Shown here piece by piece: positions 34,908-43,042 of a stretch of 64,000 nucleotides of DNA; the stretch's first letter is position 1, and each line of letters begins with the position of its first letter. The notes beneath the pieces are model-generated. The model did no database searches. It was not told where the DNA came from and saw only the letters and a program-made list of their open reading frames with translations. The position numbers and the translations under genes are program-made. Source of the DNA: a candidate division TA06 bacterium (lineage in GTDB: Bacteria > Edwardsbacteria > AC1 > EtOH8); the NCBI GenBank assembly GCA_016235665.1, contig JACRJI010000014.1, forward strand, positions 1-64,000, given 5' to 3'.

Positions 34908-35858
34908 TCAATATTTTTCTTCTGTTATCCGTTTCTTCAGCCCCTGCCAGGAAGCCGATTCCTCCCATGCATGGCGGGACAGTTCCACCTGGGTCATCAT
35001 GGCGTTCATTACAGACATCTGACCGTCGGACAGGATCTTATTGGTGGAAAAGTTCCTGGCTTTTTCAGCGTAGCCGCAGGCCGCCAGCTTCTTAAGGAAG
35101 TCGGCGTTGCGGGTCTTTATCCTCGCCACCTCGGCCTGCCAGCGGGCCCCGATCTGGGCCAGCCGCTTGTCGGCCACGGCGATGTGCTTGTCGGCGTATT
35201 TCATTTTCACGGCTTTCAACAGGACGGGGTCGGCATAGCTCATCTCTCCGGTGGACAACTGCGGCAGTTTGCTGATCTCAATGGCCTGGAGGGAATCCAA
35301 TTCATTATGGGCTTGTTCGTATTCCCGTTGCAACTTCCCTTCCTCCTGCTGCATCTCCACTCCGCGCTGATGCTCCTCCATGGTCTGGGCATAAAGTACT
35401 TGCCAGGCTTCCTGGGCGGCCTTTATGGCCGGCGGTTCCATCTGGACCGGCTGACTCATCTTGCCGGCCATGGCCATGGCCATGGCGATCTGCTGTTCCT
35501 TGGTCATGGACTGGATGCGCTTGGCATCGGCTTCGGTCATTCCCGCGCCGGGCATTCCGGCCGGGATGCCGTTGGGATTGGCCCCTATGGCCGCCTCGGC
35601 TTGTGCGGTGTAGGTATCCTCAAAATCCTTTAACTGTTTGTCTGTGTTCTCAAACAATTTGGCGGCGCTGTAAGTGATGTTGCCCTCGGCGTCGGTCACC
35701 GCTGTTTTGGCGAAGGCATCCTTGGAGCTGGCCGGCGGGGCCGGCACGGCCTCCAGCATCTTGATCAGGTCCTGCTTGACCGGGGTCTGGGCAGTCAATA
35801 TTGAAGCTGTTGTCCCGAAGAGAACAGCCAGAACAAGCAATTTTACTAAGGTTTTCAT
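34908..35858 (-). CDS. Secreted helical protein of unknown function
   Basis: This 316-residue protein has a signal peptide (1-23, ending LTAQ). The mature part is mostly helical, with a Met/Ala-rich stretch (IAMAMAMAGKM near 125) and a coiled-coil-like section with Gln/Glu repeats (about 155-190). No domain is recognised. AAAGGAG lies nine bases before ATG 35858. It is the first gene of the minus-strand run 35858 to 32217. Probably periplasmic. Confidence 0.7.
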   Translation of the reverse strand: MKTLVKLLVLAVLFGTTASILTAQTPVKQDLIKMLEAVPAPPASSKDAFAKTAVTDAEGNITYSAAKLFENTDKQLKDFEDTYTAQAEAAIGANPNGIPAGMPGAGMTEADAKRIQSMTKEQQIAMAMAMAGKMSQPVQMEPPAIKAAQEAWQVLYAQTMEEHQRGVEMQQEEGKLQREYEQAHNELDSLQAIEISKLPQLSTGEMSYADPVLLKAVKMKYADKHIAVADKRLAQIGARWQAEVARIKTRNADFLKKLAACGYAEKARNFSTNKILSDGQMSVMNAMMTQVELSRHAWEESASWQGLKKRITEEKY

Positions 35859-35907
35859 ATGTGTTTCTCCTTTATTGTGAAACGGTTCTAGTTCTGCTTT
35901 GAACTCA

Positions 35908-35963
35908 TCCCCTCCGTCCTCTTCTCTTGGGGAATATTTGGGCTAACAACGGGGTAAGAGAAG
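35908..35963. repeat. REP-like palindrome between minus-strand genes
   Basis: The left arm CATCCCCT plus TCTTCTCTT (split by a short insertion) pairs with AAGAGAAGGGGATG on the right. Same style as 11621-11648. Confidence 0.5.
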
Positions 35964-35995
35964 GGGATGCATAGGGGTTGAGTTTGGGATTTCCT

Positions 35996-36535
35996 TTAAA
36001 ACTTTGAGATCTCAATGTCCTCAATGGTCATGGGCTCCTGAGGCTTGTCATTGGCCCCGGTGGCGGTGTTGGCGATAGCATCCAGCGCTTCAAATCCCTC
36101 AAACAACTGGCCGAACACGCTGTAACCCTCGGCCGGTCCGCCGCTCTGGGGGTGGTCCAAAAAGTGGGCGCCCTTCTGGGGATGGACGATGAAGAACTGG
36201 GAGCCGATGGAGTTGGGCTGGGCGGTCTTGGCGTAGGAGAGCGCCCCCCGGATGTGGGACAGCTCCGGGTGATACTGGTCGCCGATGTTGGTGCCGGGGC
36301 CCTTGTAGGAATGCCCTCCGGTGCCGTTCTTGGCGGTGAAGTCGCCGCCCTGGATCATGAAGTTCTTGATCACCCGGTGGAATGGCACGTCCTTGTACTT
36401 GCCGGCCTTGGCCAGCTCGGTGAAGTTCTTGACGCCCTCGGGGATCAGGTCGTCGAACAGCCGGGCCTTCATCGTTCCCTGGTTGGTCTTGATCACGGCT
36501 ATCAGGTCGCCGGGTTTGGGTGCATCCTTCTGCAT
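35996..36535 (-). CDS. Cyclophilin-type peptidyl-prolyl isomerase
   Basis: This 179-residue cytoplasmic isomerase speeds cis-trans change at proline bonds. Cyclophilin landmarks are complete: VPFHRVIKNFMIQGGDF (active-site Arg in FHRV), GSQFFIVHP and YSVFGQLFEGFEALD. There is no signal peptide. The frame continues to 36589, but AAAGGA before ATG 36535 and the repeat further upstream select the shorter form. A class A half repeat lies at 36575-36600, just upstream. Confidence 0.93.
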   Translation of the reverse strand: MQKDAPKPGDLIAVIKTNQGTMKARLFDDLIPEGVKNFTELAKAGKYKDVPFHRVIKNFMIQGGDFTAKNGTGGHSYKGPGTNIGDQYHPELSHIRGALSYAKTAQPNSIGSQFFIVHPQKGAHFLDHPQSGGPAEGYSVFGQLFEGFEALDAIANTATGANDKPQEPMTIEDIEISKF

Positions 36536-36574
36536 TATGGTCCTTTCTGTTATATTTCGTTTATTCGTTATCTT

Positions 36575-36600
36575 TAACCACAAAGACACTAAGACAAAAA
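36575..36600. repeat. Class A half element upstream of cyclophilin gene
   Basis: TTAACCACAAAGACACTAAG; on the minus strand its GTGGTTAAA end points toward the cyclophilin start 40 bases away. Confidence 0.6.
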
Positions 36601-36628
36601 ATGATTTTCTATTTCCAGTTCCCTGTTT

Positions 36629-37009
36629 TCACTGATTCTGAAGATCTTCCAGCGTTTCTTCCGACAGTCCGAAGTAATGGCCAACTTCGTGGATGATGGT
36701 CTCCTTGATCTGTTCCCGGATCTGGTCATCGTTGGCGCAGATGCTCTCGATGTTCTTCTGGTACAGTTCTATCCTTTCCGGCATGGCCCCGGAAATTGGA
36801 TAGGGCGGCCGCCGGTTGTAGGGAATGCCGATGTAGATGCCCAGCAACTGGTCTTTACGCGGTTTGGGGTCCAAAGAGGAAAGAATATCGCCGGACGGGT
36901 AATCCTCGATGGTCACTGCGATGTTCTCCAGCTTCTGGCGGAATTCCTCCGGCAGTTCCGAGATGGCCTGTCCGGCTATGTCCTCAAACTTTTTGCGGGT
37001 CATCTTCAA
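36629..37009 (-). CDS. Small zincin-type metallopeptidase (PF06262-like)
   Basis: This 126-residue protein ends in HEVGHYFGLSEETLEDL, the HExxH zinc motif with the downstream Ser-Glu typical of minimal zincins. It has no signal peptide and is probably cytoplasmic. Length is normal for the family, whose substrate is unknown. The start overlaps the previous gene (36984-37448) by 26 bases; ATG at 37003 is an alternative start. Co-transcription with the Gate-domain genes is likely. Confidence 0.82.
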   Translation of the reverse strand: MKMTRKKFEDIAGQAISELPEEFRQKLENIAVTIEDYPSGDILSSLDPKPRKDQLLGIYIGIPYNRRPPYPISGAMPERIELYQKNIESICANDDQIREQIKETIIHEVGHYFGLSEETLEDLQNQ

Positions 37010-37448
37010 GGACGCTCTTGTCGGGGTAGAAGACGGCTATCAGCCAGGTCAGAAGTATGGCCAGGACCAGACGGGGAATGGTGATCCACCAGAAGTTGGC
37101 CCCGATCACCACGAACAGCCCGGTGTCCTCCACGATCCCGTGGCAGGTGGCCAAAAACAGGCTGATCAGGAACACCTGGCGCTTGTCCAGCTGCTGCTCG
37201 CGGGAGGAGGAGATGATTAGGCTGGCCCCGAACACGATGCCAAAGATGAACCCGGCCAGCAGGGGCATCCCTGACTGTTTCTTCAAGCCCAGGTGTCTGG
37301 TAAAGCGGTTGAGCCGCACCAGGCTGTCCTCCAGCATCCCCGAAGCCTTGATGAACTCCAGCAGCACGAACAGGATCATCACTATCAGGAAGATCTTGAG
37401 CGACAGGTCTCCCAGTCCCCAGAGATAATTTTTAAGGAAGGGTATCAT
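36984..37448 (-). CDS. Gate-domain (nucleoside recognition, SpmB-like) membrane protein
   Basis: This 154-residue protein has four or five membrane spans and the Gate-domain pattern (FIFGIVFGASLIISSS near 68-83, then FLATCHGIVEDTGLF). It matches one half of the split SpmA/SpmB-like pair whose other half precedes it by four bases. Such pairs are found in non-sporulating bacteria too, possibly as transporters. Its 3' end overlaps the zincin gene. Confidence 0.78.
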   Translation of the reverse strand: MIPFLKNYLWGLGDLSLKIFLIVMILFVLLEFIKASGMLEDSLVRLNRFTRHLGLKKQSGMPLLAGFIFGIVFGASLIISSSREQQLDKRQVFLISLFLATCHGIVEDTGLFVVIGANFWWITIPRLVLAILLTWLIAVFYPDKSVLEDDPQKV

Positions 37449-37452
37449 GGTC

Positions 37453-37887
37453 TTACCTGATGATGAAAAAATGCAGTGACCAGCCCAGGAAAAGCGACAG
37501 CGACAGGCGGAAAAGGGATATCAGCACAAAACGGGTCTTGATCTGGGCAAAGACCGCGCTCTCCAGGATCTGGCTGTGGGAGATCAAAAGCATCAGCGAG
37601 AGCAGGGTCAGCTGCTGGGGCTGGAGCTTGAGCCCGGCTATCACCCCGATGGAGGCATAGAGGTTTACCAGATTGCCTACGATCAGTGCCAAAGCGCTCT
37701 CTCCCGGCAGGCCGAAATACTTCATGGCCGGGGCGCAAATCCCGGCGAACCAGTCCAGGGCCGGGGTTGCCTTAAGGATGCAGATGCCGGTGTAGACCGG
37801 AGCCACCATCTTCATCAGCTCCCGGAAGGAGGCCAGTCCCTTTTTGAGGCCTGAGGCCAATGTGGTCTTAAAGTCTATTTTGTTCAT
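37453..37887 (-). CDS. Gate-domain (nucleoside recognition, SpmA-like) membrane protein
   Basis: This 144-residue protein has about four membrane spans. VGNLVNLYASIGVIAGL and SHSQILESAVFAQI mark the Gate domain. It is the first gene of the run leading to the SpmB-like gene and the zincin. No Shine-Dalgarno is evident. Upstream is a class B repeat fragment (37895-37928). No transport substrate can be given. Confidence 0.75.
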   Translation of the reverse strand: MNKIDFKTTLASGLKKGLASFRELMKMVAPVYTGICILKATPALDWFAGICAPAMKYFGLPGESALALIVGNLVNLYASIGVIAGLKLQPQQLTLLSLMLLISHSQILESAVFAQIKTRFVLISLFRLSLSLFLGWSLHFFIIR

Positions 37888-37894
37888 GCTTTTG

Positions 37895-37928
37895 CTATCC
37901 GCAGATTATGCAGATTGACGCAGATATT
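37895..37928. repeat. Class B repeat fragment (CCGCAGATT)
   Basis: CCGCAGATTATGCAGATTG and CGCAGATATT resemble the class B element at 48444-48543, upstream of a minus-strand start. Confidence 0.5.
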
Positions 37929-38030
37929 ATATTCACAAATAAAGCTTGCCAAATAGAATGTAATAATAGCATTTTTGGGGCGGGTTTTCAAATGATATCG
38001 GACCGGATATAACAATTATTTTTTCTTAAG

Positions 38031-38053
38031 CTATTGACAAACGCGGTCAATAG
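38031..38053. promoter_or_regulatory. TetR operator (CTATTGAC-N7-GTCAATAG)
   Basis: A perfect 8-7-8 palindrome covers the -35 box and part of the spacer of the promoter of the TetR gene. It is the obvious autoregulatory site. Confidence 0.82.
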
Positions 38054-38062
38054 TATTAGAAT
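38034..38062 (+). promoter_or_regulatory. Promoter of the TetR/exporter operon
   Basis: TTGACA (38034-38039), 17 bases, TAGAAT (38057-38062). The start would be about three bases before ATG 38072, so the message may be nearly leaderless, or translation may start at ATG 38114. Confidence 0.78.
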
Positions 38063-38071
38063 TAGGAAACT

Positions 38072-38731
38072 ATGAAAACTAAAACAGTTTCCAATGTGCA
38101 AGAAAGCGCAACCATGACCAAAACCAAGGATCCGGTGCGGGAGCGGATAATAGCCAACGCCGAGGCCCTGTTCTTTGCCCGGGGCTTCTCCGGCGTGACC
38201 ATGGACCGGATGGCGGCCGAGCTGGGGATCAGCAAGAAGACCCTTTACCAGCATTTCGCCAGCAAGCACCAGCTGCTGTACGCCGTCGTATCCCGGATGA
38301 TGGCCGAAAGCGAGAGCGTCATCAAGGCCCTGACCGAAGATCCCATGCTGGACTACTTTCAGCGGATGGCTTTGCTGGTGGAGCATATCTCCCGGCGGAC
38401 CTCCAAGATCAGCCGTGACTTCATGCAGGATTTGCAGAAAAGCGCCCCCGATATGTGGGAGGAGATAAACGAGTTCCGCCGCCGGAAGATCTACCACAAC
38501 TTCGGGCTGCTGGTCCGAAAGGGCATCCGGGCCGGGCTGATCCGGCCGGAGGTCGATCCCGACCTGGTGACTCAGATGTATGCGGTGCTGGTCCAGCAGA
38601 TGATCAATCCCCAGGCCTTGATCCATTCTTCTTACAGCCCGGGCCAGCTGATGAAGGCCATAGTGGAGCTGGTCTTTGCCGGGGCCATGACCGAAAAGGG
38701 AAGGATCAAATTCAAAAAGGATTTCAAGTAA
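38072..38731 (+). CDS. TetR-family repressor of the exporter operon
   Basis: This 219-residue repressor has the TetR helix-turn-helix at about 22-66 (FSGVTMDRMAAELGISKKTLYQHFASKHQLL) and a helical ligand-binding half. The first 14 residues are variable; ATG 38114 (MTKTKDPV) is an alternative start. It sits first in a gene order matching E. coli cecR-ybhG-ybhF-ybhS-ybhR. The palindrome at 38031-38053 should be its operator. Inducer unknown; CecR homologues respond to drugs. Confidence 0.9.
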   Translation: MKTKTVSNVQESATMTKTKDPVRERIIANAEALFFARGFSGVTMDRMAAELGISKKTLYQHFASKHQLLYAVVSRMMAESESVIKALTEDPMLDYFQRMALLVEHISRRTSKISRDFMQDLQKSAPDMWEEINEFRRRKIYHNFGLLVRKGIRAGLIRPEVDPDLVTQMYAVLVQQMINPQALIHSSYSPGQLMKAIVELVFAGAMTEKGRIKFKKDFK

Positions 38732-38808
38732 GGCTGGCTGGGGGCTAAAATATAACAATTAAAAATGTAAATTGCAAACTGCAAAACAAACAATACTACG
38801 AGGCGGAG

Positions 38809-39675
38809 ATGATGCACCAAAGAATTCATAAAACACTTCCGGCTTTGCTGGCGCTGACAATGCTGCTGGCGGTCTCCTGCTCCCGGAAGGACCAGAACAA
38901 GCTGGCCGGTTCGGGGATCATCGAGGTCACCGAGGTCATGGTGCGTTCCAAGGTCACCGGCCGGGTGGTGGAGATGCCGTTCGACGAAGGCCAGCAGGTG
39001 GAGGCCGGCCAGATGCTGGCCCGGCTAGCCCACGAAGAGCTTTCGGCCCAGGAAAGCCAGGCCCTGGCGGCGGTTTCCTCGGCCCAGAGCCAGGCAGCTG
39101 CGGCCGAGGCCAATTTCAGCACAGCCGAGGACAATTACCGGCGCAACCAGCCGCTTTTCCAGTCGGGCACCATCTCCATCCAGTCCTTCTCCCAGATAGA
39201 GAACCAGATGAAGGCCGCCCAGTCACAATTGGCGGCCAGCAAGGGGATGCTGGCCCAGGCCCAGGCCGCGCTTTCCCTGGCCAGGACCCAGGTGGGCAAC
39301 GCCTACATCCAGGCCCCGGTCAACGGCGTGATGCTGGAGAGGAACATCGAGGTGGGCGAGCTGGCCCTGCCCGGGACTCCGGTCTGCAAGCTGGGGGACA
39401 TCACCAAGGTCTACATCAAGATCTACCTGCCTGAGAAAGAATACGGCAAGATCAAGCTGGGGCAGAAGGCGCAGGTCTCGGTGGACTCCTATCCCGGCAA
39501 AATATTCGAGGGAACCGTGTCCACCATTGCCGGTCAGGCCGAGTTCACCCCAAAAGACATCCAGACCAAGGAGGAACGGACCAAACTGGTGTTCGCAGTC
39601 AAGATCAATTTGCAGAACCCGCAGGGCGAGCTTAAGCCGGGCATGCCGGCCGATGCGTTGATAGACATACAGTGA
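38809..39675 (+). CDS. HlyD-type membrane fusion lipoprotein (YbhG-like)
   Basis: This 288-residue periplasmic adaptor of an ABC exporter has a signal sequence with lipobox LAVSC (Cys about 24). Then come a biotinyl-lipoyl half motif (GRVVEMPFDEGQQVEAGQ), a coiled-coil hairpin rich in Ala and Gln (about 75-155), the second lipoyl half (APVNGVMLERNIEVGE) and a beta-barrel domain (IKIYLPEKEYGKIKLGQ). Two ATGs (38809, 38812) follow GAGGCGGAG. A class A repeat separates it from the ATPase genes. Confidence 0.9.
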   Translation: MMHQRIHKTLPALLALTMLLAVSCSRKDQNKLAGSGIIEVTEVMVRSKVTGRVVEMPFDEGQQVEAGQMLARLAHEELSAQESQALAAVSSAQSQAAAAEANFSTAEDNYRRNQPLFQSGTISIQSFSQIENQMKAAQSQLAASKGMLAQAQAALSLARTQVGNAYIQAPVNGVMLERNIEVGELALPGTPVCKLGDITKVYIKIYLPEKEYGKIKLGQKAQVSVDSYPGKIFEGTVSTIAGQAEFTPKDIQTKEERTKLVFAVKINLQNPQGELKPGMPADALIDIQ

Positions 39676-39684
39676 TTCTTTAAA

Positions 39685-39834
39685 CTTACCACAAAGGCAC
39701 AAAGACACTAATTCAATTTTCAATATATGTTTATTCTGAGGCAATCTAAATGTACTGTCAAGGCGCAAAGAAACCAAATTAATAAATGGTTATTTATTGT
39801 TTGTGTTTGTGCCTTGGTGCCTTTGTGGTAAAAA
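39685..39834. repeat. Class A dispersed inverted repeat, full
   Basis: Left phrases ACCACAAAGGCACAAAGACAC; right phrases TTTGTGCCTTGGTGCCTTTG then TGGTA. An internal degenerate copy lies near 39758. It ends eight bases before ATG 39843. Confidence 0.8.
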
Positions 39835-39842
39835 GATATTAA

Positions 39843-40754
39843 ATGATGTTTGCAGTAGAAACAAATAGGCTCGGCAAAAAGTACAAAAGCCTGGAAGCCC
39901 TTAAGCCACTGGATCTGGCCATAGAGCCGGGCGAGATATTTGGGCTGGTGGGGCCGGACGGGGCGGGCAAGACCACCGTCATCAAGCTGCTGGCGGCGCT
40001 GATCCGGCCGACCTCAGGCTTGGCTAAAATATTCGGACAGGACACGGTCAGGGACCCCGAAGGGTCCCGGCGCCACATCGGCTACATGTCGCAGAGCTTT
40101 GTGCTGTACCCGGAACTGACGGTGGCCGAGAACCTGGACTTCTTCTCCGACCTGTACCAGGTGACCGGCGAGGAGAAGAAGAAACGGATGGGGGAGCTGA
40201 TGGCCTTTTCCCGGCTGGGGCCCTTCAAGGACAGGCTGGCGGGAAAACTGTCGGGCGGGATGAAGCAGAAGCTGGCCCTGTCCTGCGCGCTGATCCACAC
40301 CCCCAAGCTGCTACTGCTGGACGAGCCCACCACCGGGGTGGATCCCATCTCCCGGCGCGAGCTGTGGAAGCTGCTCTACGAAATCTGGAAGCAGGGGGTC
40401 ACCATCATCCTGGCCACACCCTACATGGACGAGGCCGAGCGCTGCAGCCGGATAGCCTTTTTGAACAAGGGGCAGGTGCTGTTATGCGACAAGCCGGAGA
40501 ACATCAAGGCCGGGGTTAATTTCAAGGTTTACCAGTTGGAGGTTTCGGAACTTCAGAAAGCGTATGAACTCCTGGCGAAATCACAGACTGCCAGGAACGC
40601 CGGGCTTTTCGGGGGACACCTCCACGTCCATTTGGACAAGCCGGAGCAGCAGTTGGCGGATATCTCCGCACTGTTCAAGCAGAACGGAATAAAGGTCATC
40701 TCCCAAAAACAGATAGAGCCCAGCATCGAGGATGTGTTCCTGTCGCTGATGTAG
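39843..40754 (+). CDS. ABC exporter ATP-binding protein (YbhF N-half-like)
   Basis: This 303-residue ATPase has Walker A GPDGAGKTT (about 37-45), the ABC signature LSGGMKQKL and Walker B LLLLDEPTTGVDP. The D-loop and a switch His position (LATPYMDEAE, with Pro in place of the usual His) follow. The missing switch His suggests this is the weaker site of a paired ATPase. E. coli YbhF is one protein with two such halves; here each half is a gene. No Shine-Dalgarno; a class A repeat ends just before the start. The C-terminal 60 residues form a small accessory domain. Confidence 0.92.
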   Translation: MMFAVETNRLGKKYKSLEALKPLDLAIEPGEIFGLVGPDGAGKTTVIKLLAALIRPTSGLAKIFGQDTVRDPEGSRRHIGYMSQSFVLYPELTVAENLDFFSDLYQVTGEEKKKRMGELMAFSRLGPFKDRLAGKLSGGMKQKLALSCALIHTPKLLLLDEPTTGVDPISRRELWKLLYEIWKQGVTIILATPYMDEAERCSRIAFLNKGQVLLCDKPENIKAGVNFKVYQLEVSELQKAYELLAKSQTARNAGLFGGHLHVHLDKPEQQLADISALFKQNGIKVISQKQIEPSIEDVFLSLM

Positions 40755-40792
40755 TAAAGTAGTAACGACAAGAGTAGTAAAGACAAGTTATA

Positions 40793-41746
40793 ATGTATTC
40801 CATAGACGCAAATAACCTCACCAAGCGCTTCGGCGATTTCACCGCGGTGGACCGGGTCTCGTTCTCGGTAGAACCGGGGGAGATCTTCGGGTTCCTGGGA
40901 CCCAACGGCTCCGGCAAGTCCACCACCATCCGGATGCTGTGCGGCATCATCAGCCCCACCGAGGGCCGGGCCACGGTGGCCGGGCACGACATCACCGCCA
41001 GCCCGGAGCTGGTGAAGCAGAACATCGGCTACATGTCGCAGAAGTTCTCGCTGTATTCCGAGCTTTCGGCGGAAGAGAATTTCACCTTCTTTTCCGGCAT
41101 CTACGGGAAAACTTCCGAGGAGATCGGCGAGCTCAGGCAGAAGGTCTTCGGCTCATTGGGCCTGTTGGGCTTGGAGGGCAGGATCGCCGGAGACCTGCCG
41201 GGCGGCTACCGGCAGCGTTTGGCCCTGGCCTGCGCCATCTCGCACGGACCAAAAGTGCTGTTCCTGGACGAGCCCACCGCCGGGGTGGACCCGGCCGCCC
41301 GCCGCAGTTTTTGGAGCATCATCCAGAACCTGGCAGCGGAAGGAATGACCATCTTCGTCACCACCCATTACATGGACGAGGCCGAGTACGCCGGGCGGCT
41401 GGCCTTCATCTACAACGGAAAAATCGTGGCCCTGGACACGCCGGAAAAATTAAAACAAGATTACAAGCAGAAGCTCTACCAACTATACGGCCCGCCGCCG
41501 CTGGAGATGATGGAAAGGATCTCCCTGGTCAAGGAAGCCTGCCAGGTGGCGCCGTTCGGCAACGCCCTGCACATCTCCTGCCGGCCGGAAACGGACGTGG
41601 CCCCCAGGATCAAGGCCCTGCTGGGCGGGCAGAAATACACGTTGGAACAGATAACGCCCTCGCTGGAGGATGTGTTCGTGGCGCTGATAGACCGTCCGCT
41701 GGCCACATCCCTCTCCGATGCGGGGAGGGGCGAAGGCCTGCACTGA
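40793..41746 (+). CDS. ABC exporter ATP-binding protein (YbhF C-half-like)
   Basis: This 317-residue ATPase has Walker A GPNGSGKST, signature LPGGYRQRL (Pro in place of Ser) and Walker B VLFLDEPTAGVDP, with a proper switch His in VTTHYMDEAE. Together with the gene before it, it would form the full two-site ATPase. The two halves have complementary defects. The last 15 or so residues (SLSDAGRGEGLH) are encoded by a REP-like palindrome at 41709-41730, so the original end was probably earlier. The permease genes follow. Confidence 0.92.
   Translation: MYSIDANNLTKRFGDFTAVDRVSFSVEPGEIFGFLGPNGSGKSTTIRMLCGIISPTEGRATVAGHDITASPELVKQNIGYMSQKFSLYSELSAEENFTFFSGIYGKTSEEIGELRQKVFGSLGLLGLEGRIAGDLPGGYRQRLALACAISHGPKVLFLDEPTAGVDPAARRSFWSIIQNLAAEGMTIFVTTHYMDEAEYAGRLAFIYNGKIVALDTPEKLKQDYKQKLYQLYGPPPLEMMERISLVKEACQVAPFGNALHISCRPETDVAPRIKALLGGQKYTLEQITPSLEDVFVALIDRPLATSLSDAGRGEGLH
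41709..41730. repeat. REP-like palindrome within the ATPase C-terminus
   Basis: CCCTCTCC, loop GATG, then CGGGGAGGGG. The same core with a GATGCGG loop recurs at 56045-56067 outside any gene. Confidence 0.65.
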
Positions 41747-41789
41747 GAATGGTTAATTATCTTGCTTTCGAAGTGGAGGGGTCAAAACC

Positions 41790-42929
41790 ATGATACTCCT
41801 CAACCGCAGACTATACGGGGTATTCCGCAAGGAACTGCTCCACATCCAGCGCGATCCGCGCACCCTGTTCCTGACCCTGGCCTTTCCGGTGATGATGATG
41901 CTGTTGTACGGCTTCGGCATCCGGTTCGACGTCAAGAACCTGCCGCTGGTGGTGCTGGACTACGACCGCTCGGCCTTCACCCGGGAATACACCCAGAGCC
42001 TGATCAAGAACGAGGCCTTTGCCTATAAGGGCCACGTGATGAGCTACGCCGAGCTGGAGCAGAAACTGGAAAAGGGCCAGGCCCGGGTGGGATTGGTGTT
42101 CTGGCCCGGAGCCTCCCGCCGCCTGACCCGGGGCCAGAGCGTGCCGGTGCAGGTGGTGATAGACGGCTCGGATGCCAACACCGCCAACATCGCCATGGGG
42201 TACTTAAGCGCCTTCGGCCAGAGCTATTCCCAGAAACTCCTGCAAAGCGGACAGACCCGGCTGCCGGCCAACATCAACCTGGTGCCCCTGAACATCCGGC
42301 CCCGGGTGTGGTATAACCCCGAGCTTCGCTCGGCCAATTTTGTGGTGCCGGGGATCATCGGGGTGATCATGATCATGCTGGGCGCCCTGCTGACAGCCTT
42401 CACCATAGTGGAGGAGAAGGAGCGGGGCACCATCGAGATGCTGATCTCCTCGCCCCTGACCCGGTTCGAGCTGATGCTGGGCAAGATCCTGCCCTACCTG
42501 ATCCTCTCGCTTTTAGCCATCGCCAGCATAGTGGTGATGGGCTACCTGATGTTCAACGTGCCCATCAAGGGCAGCCTGGCGGCGCTGACCGTTTCCTGCG
42601 TGGTCTACATGTTCAGCGTGCTGGGGATCGGGGTGCTGATCTCCAATCTCACCAAAAAGCTGCAGGAGGCCATGTTCGCCGCGGTGATGATCTCCCTGCT
42701 GCCGGGGATCCTGCTTTCGGGCTTCGCCTTTCCCATCGAAAGCATGCCGGCCTGGATCAAGCCCCTGACCTACCTGGTGCCCACCCGCTATTTTCTGGTG
42801 ATCATCCGGGGCATCTACCTTAAGGGCATCGGGCCGCTGGTGCTGTGGCGGCAGGCCCTGCCGCTGATAGTTTTCGGGGCTGGGATACTGGTGTTCAGCG
42901 CGCTGAAGTTCAAAAAGAGTTTGGATTGA
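41790..42929 (+). CDS. ABC-2 type exporter permease (YbhS-like)
   Basis: This 379-residue permease has one N-terminal membrane span (about 27-45), a large external domain (about 50-175) and five further spans. ABC-2 motifs include VVPGIIGVIMIMLGALLTAFTIVEEKERGT and LISSPLTRFELMLGK. It pairs with the similar 43043 product to form the membrane pore. It follows the ATPase genes with a 43-base gap and precedes a class A repeat. Confidence 0.92.
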   Translation: MILLNRRLYGVFRKELLHIQRDPRTLFLTLAFPVMMMLLYGFGIRFDVKNLPLVVLDYDRSAFTREYTQSLIKNEAFAYKGHVMSYAELEQKLEKGQARVGLVFWPGASRRLTRGQSVPVQVVIDGSDANTANIAMGYLSAFGQSYSQKLLQSGQTRLPANINLVPLNIRPRVWYNPELRSANFVVPGIIGVIMIMLGALLTAFTIVEEKERGTIEMLISSPLTRFELMLGKILPYLILSLLAIASIVVMGYLMFNVPIKGSLAALTVSCVVYMFSVLGIGVLISNLTKKLQEAMFAAVMISLLPGILLSGFAFPIESMPAWIKPLTYLVPTRYFLVIIRGIYLKGIGPLVLWRQALPLIVFGAGILVFSALKFKKSLD

Positions 42930-42934
42930 ACGGT

Positions 42935-43026
42935 TTAACCACAAAGGCACAAAGGCACCAAAGTAATTTCAATTAAGTAAAAATGGAAATTGGTGATCGA
43001 TTTAGTGTCTTAGTGCCTTGGTGGTA
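42935..43026. repeat. Class A dispersed inverted repeat, full
   Basis: TTAACCACAAAGGCACAAAG at the left; TTAGTGTCTTAGTGCCTTGG then TGGTA at the right. It ends 16 bases before ATG 43043. Confidence 0.8.
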
Positions 43027-43042
43027 GAAAAAAATTAAGAGT

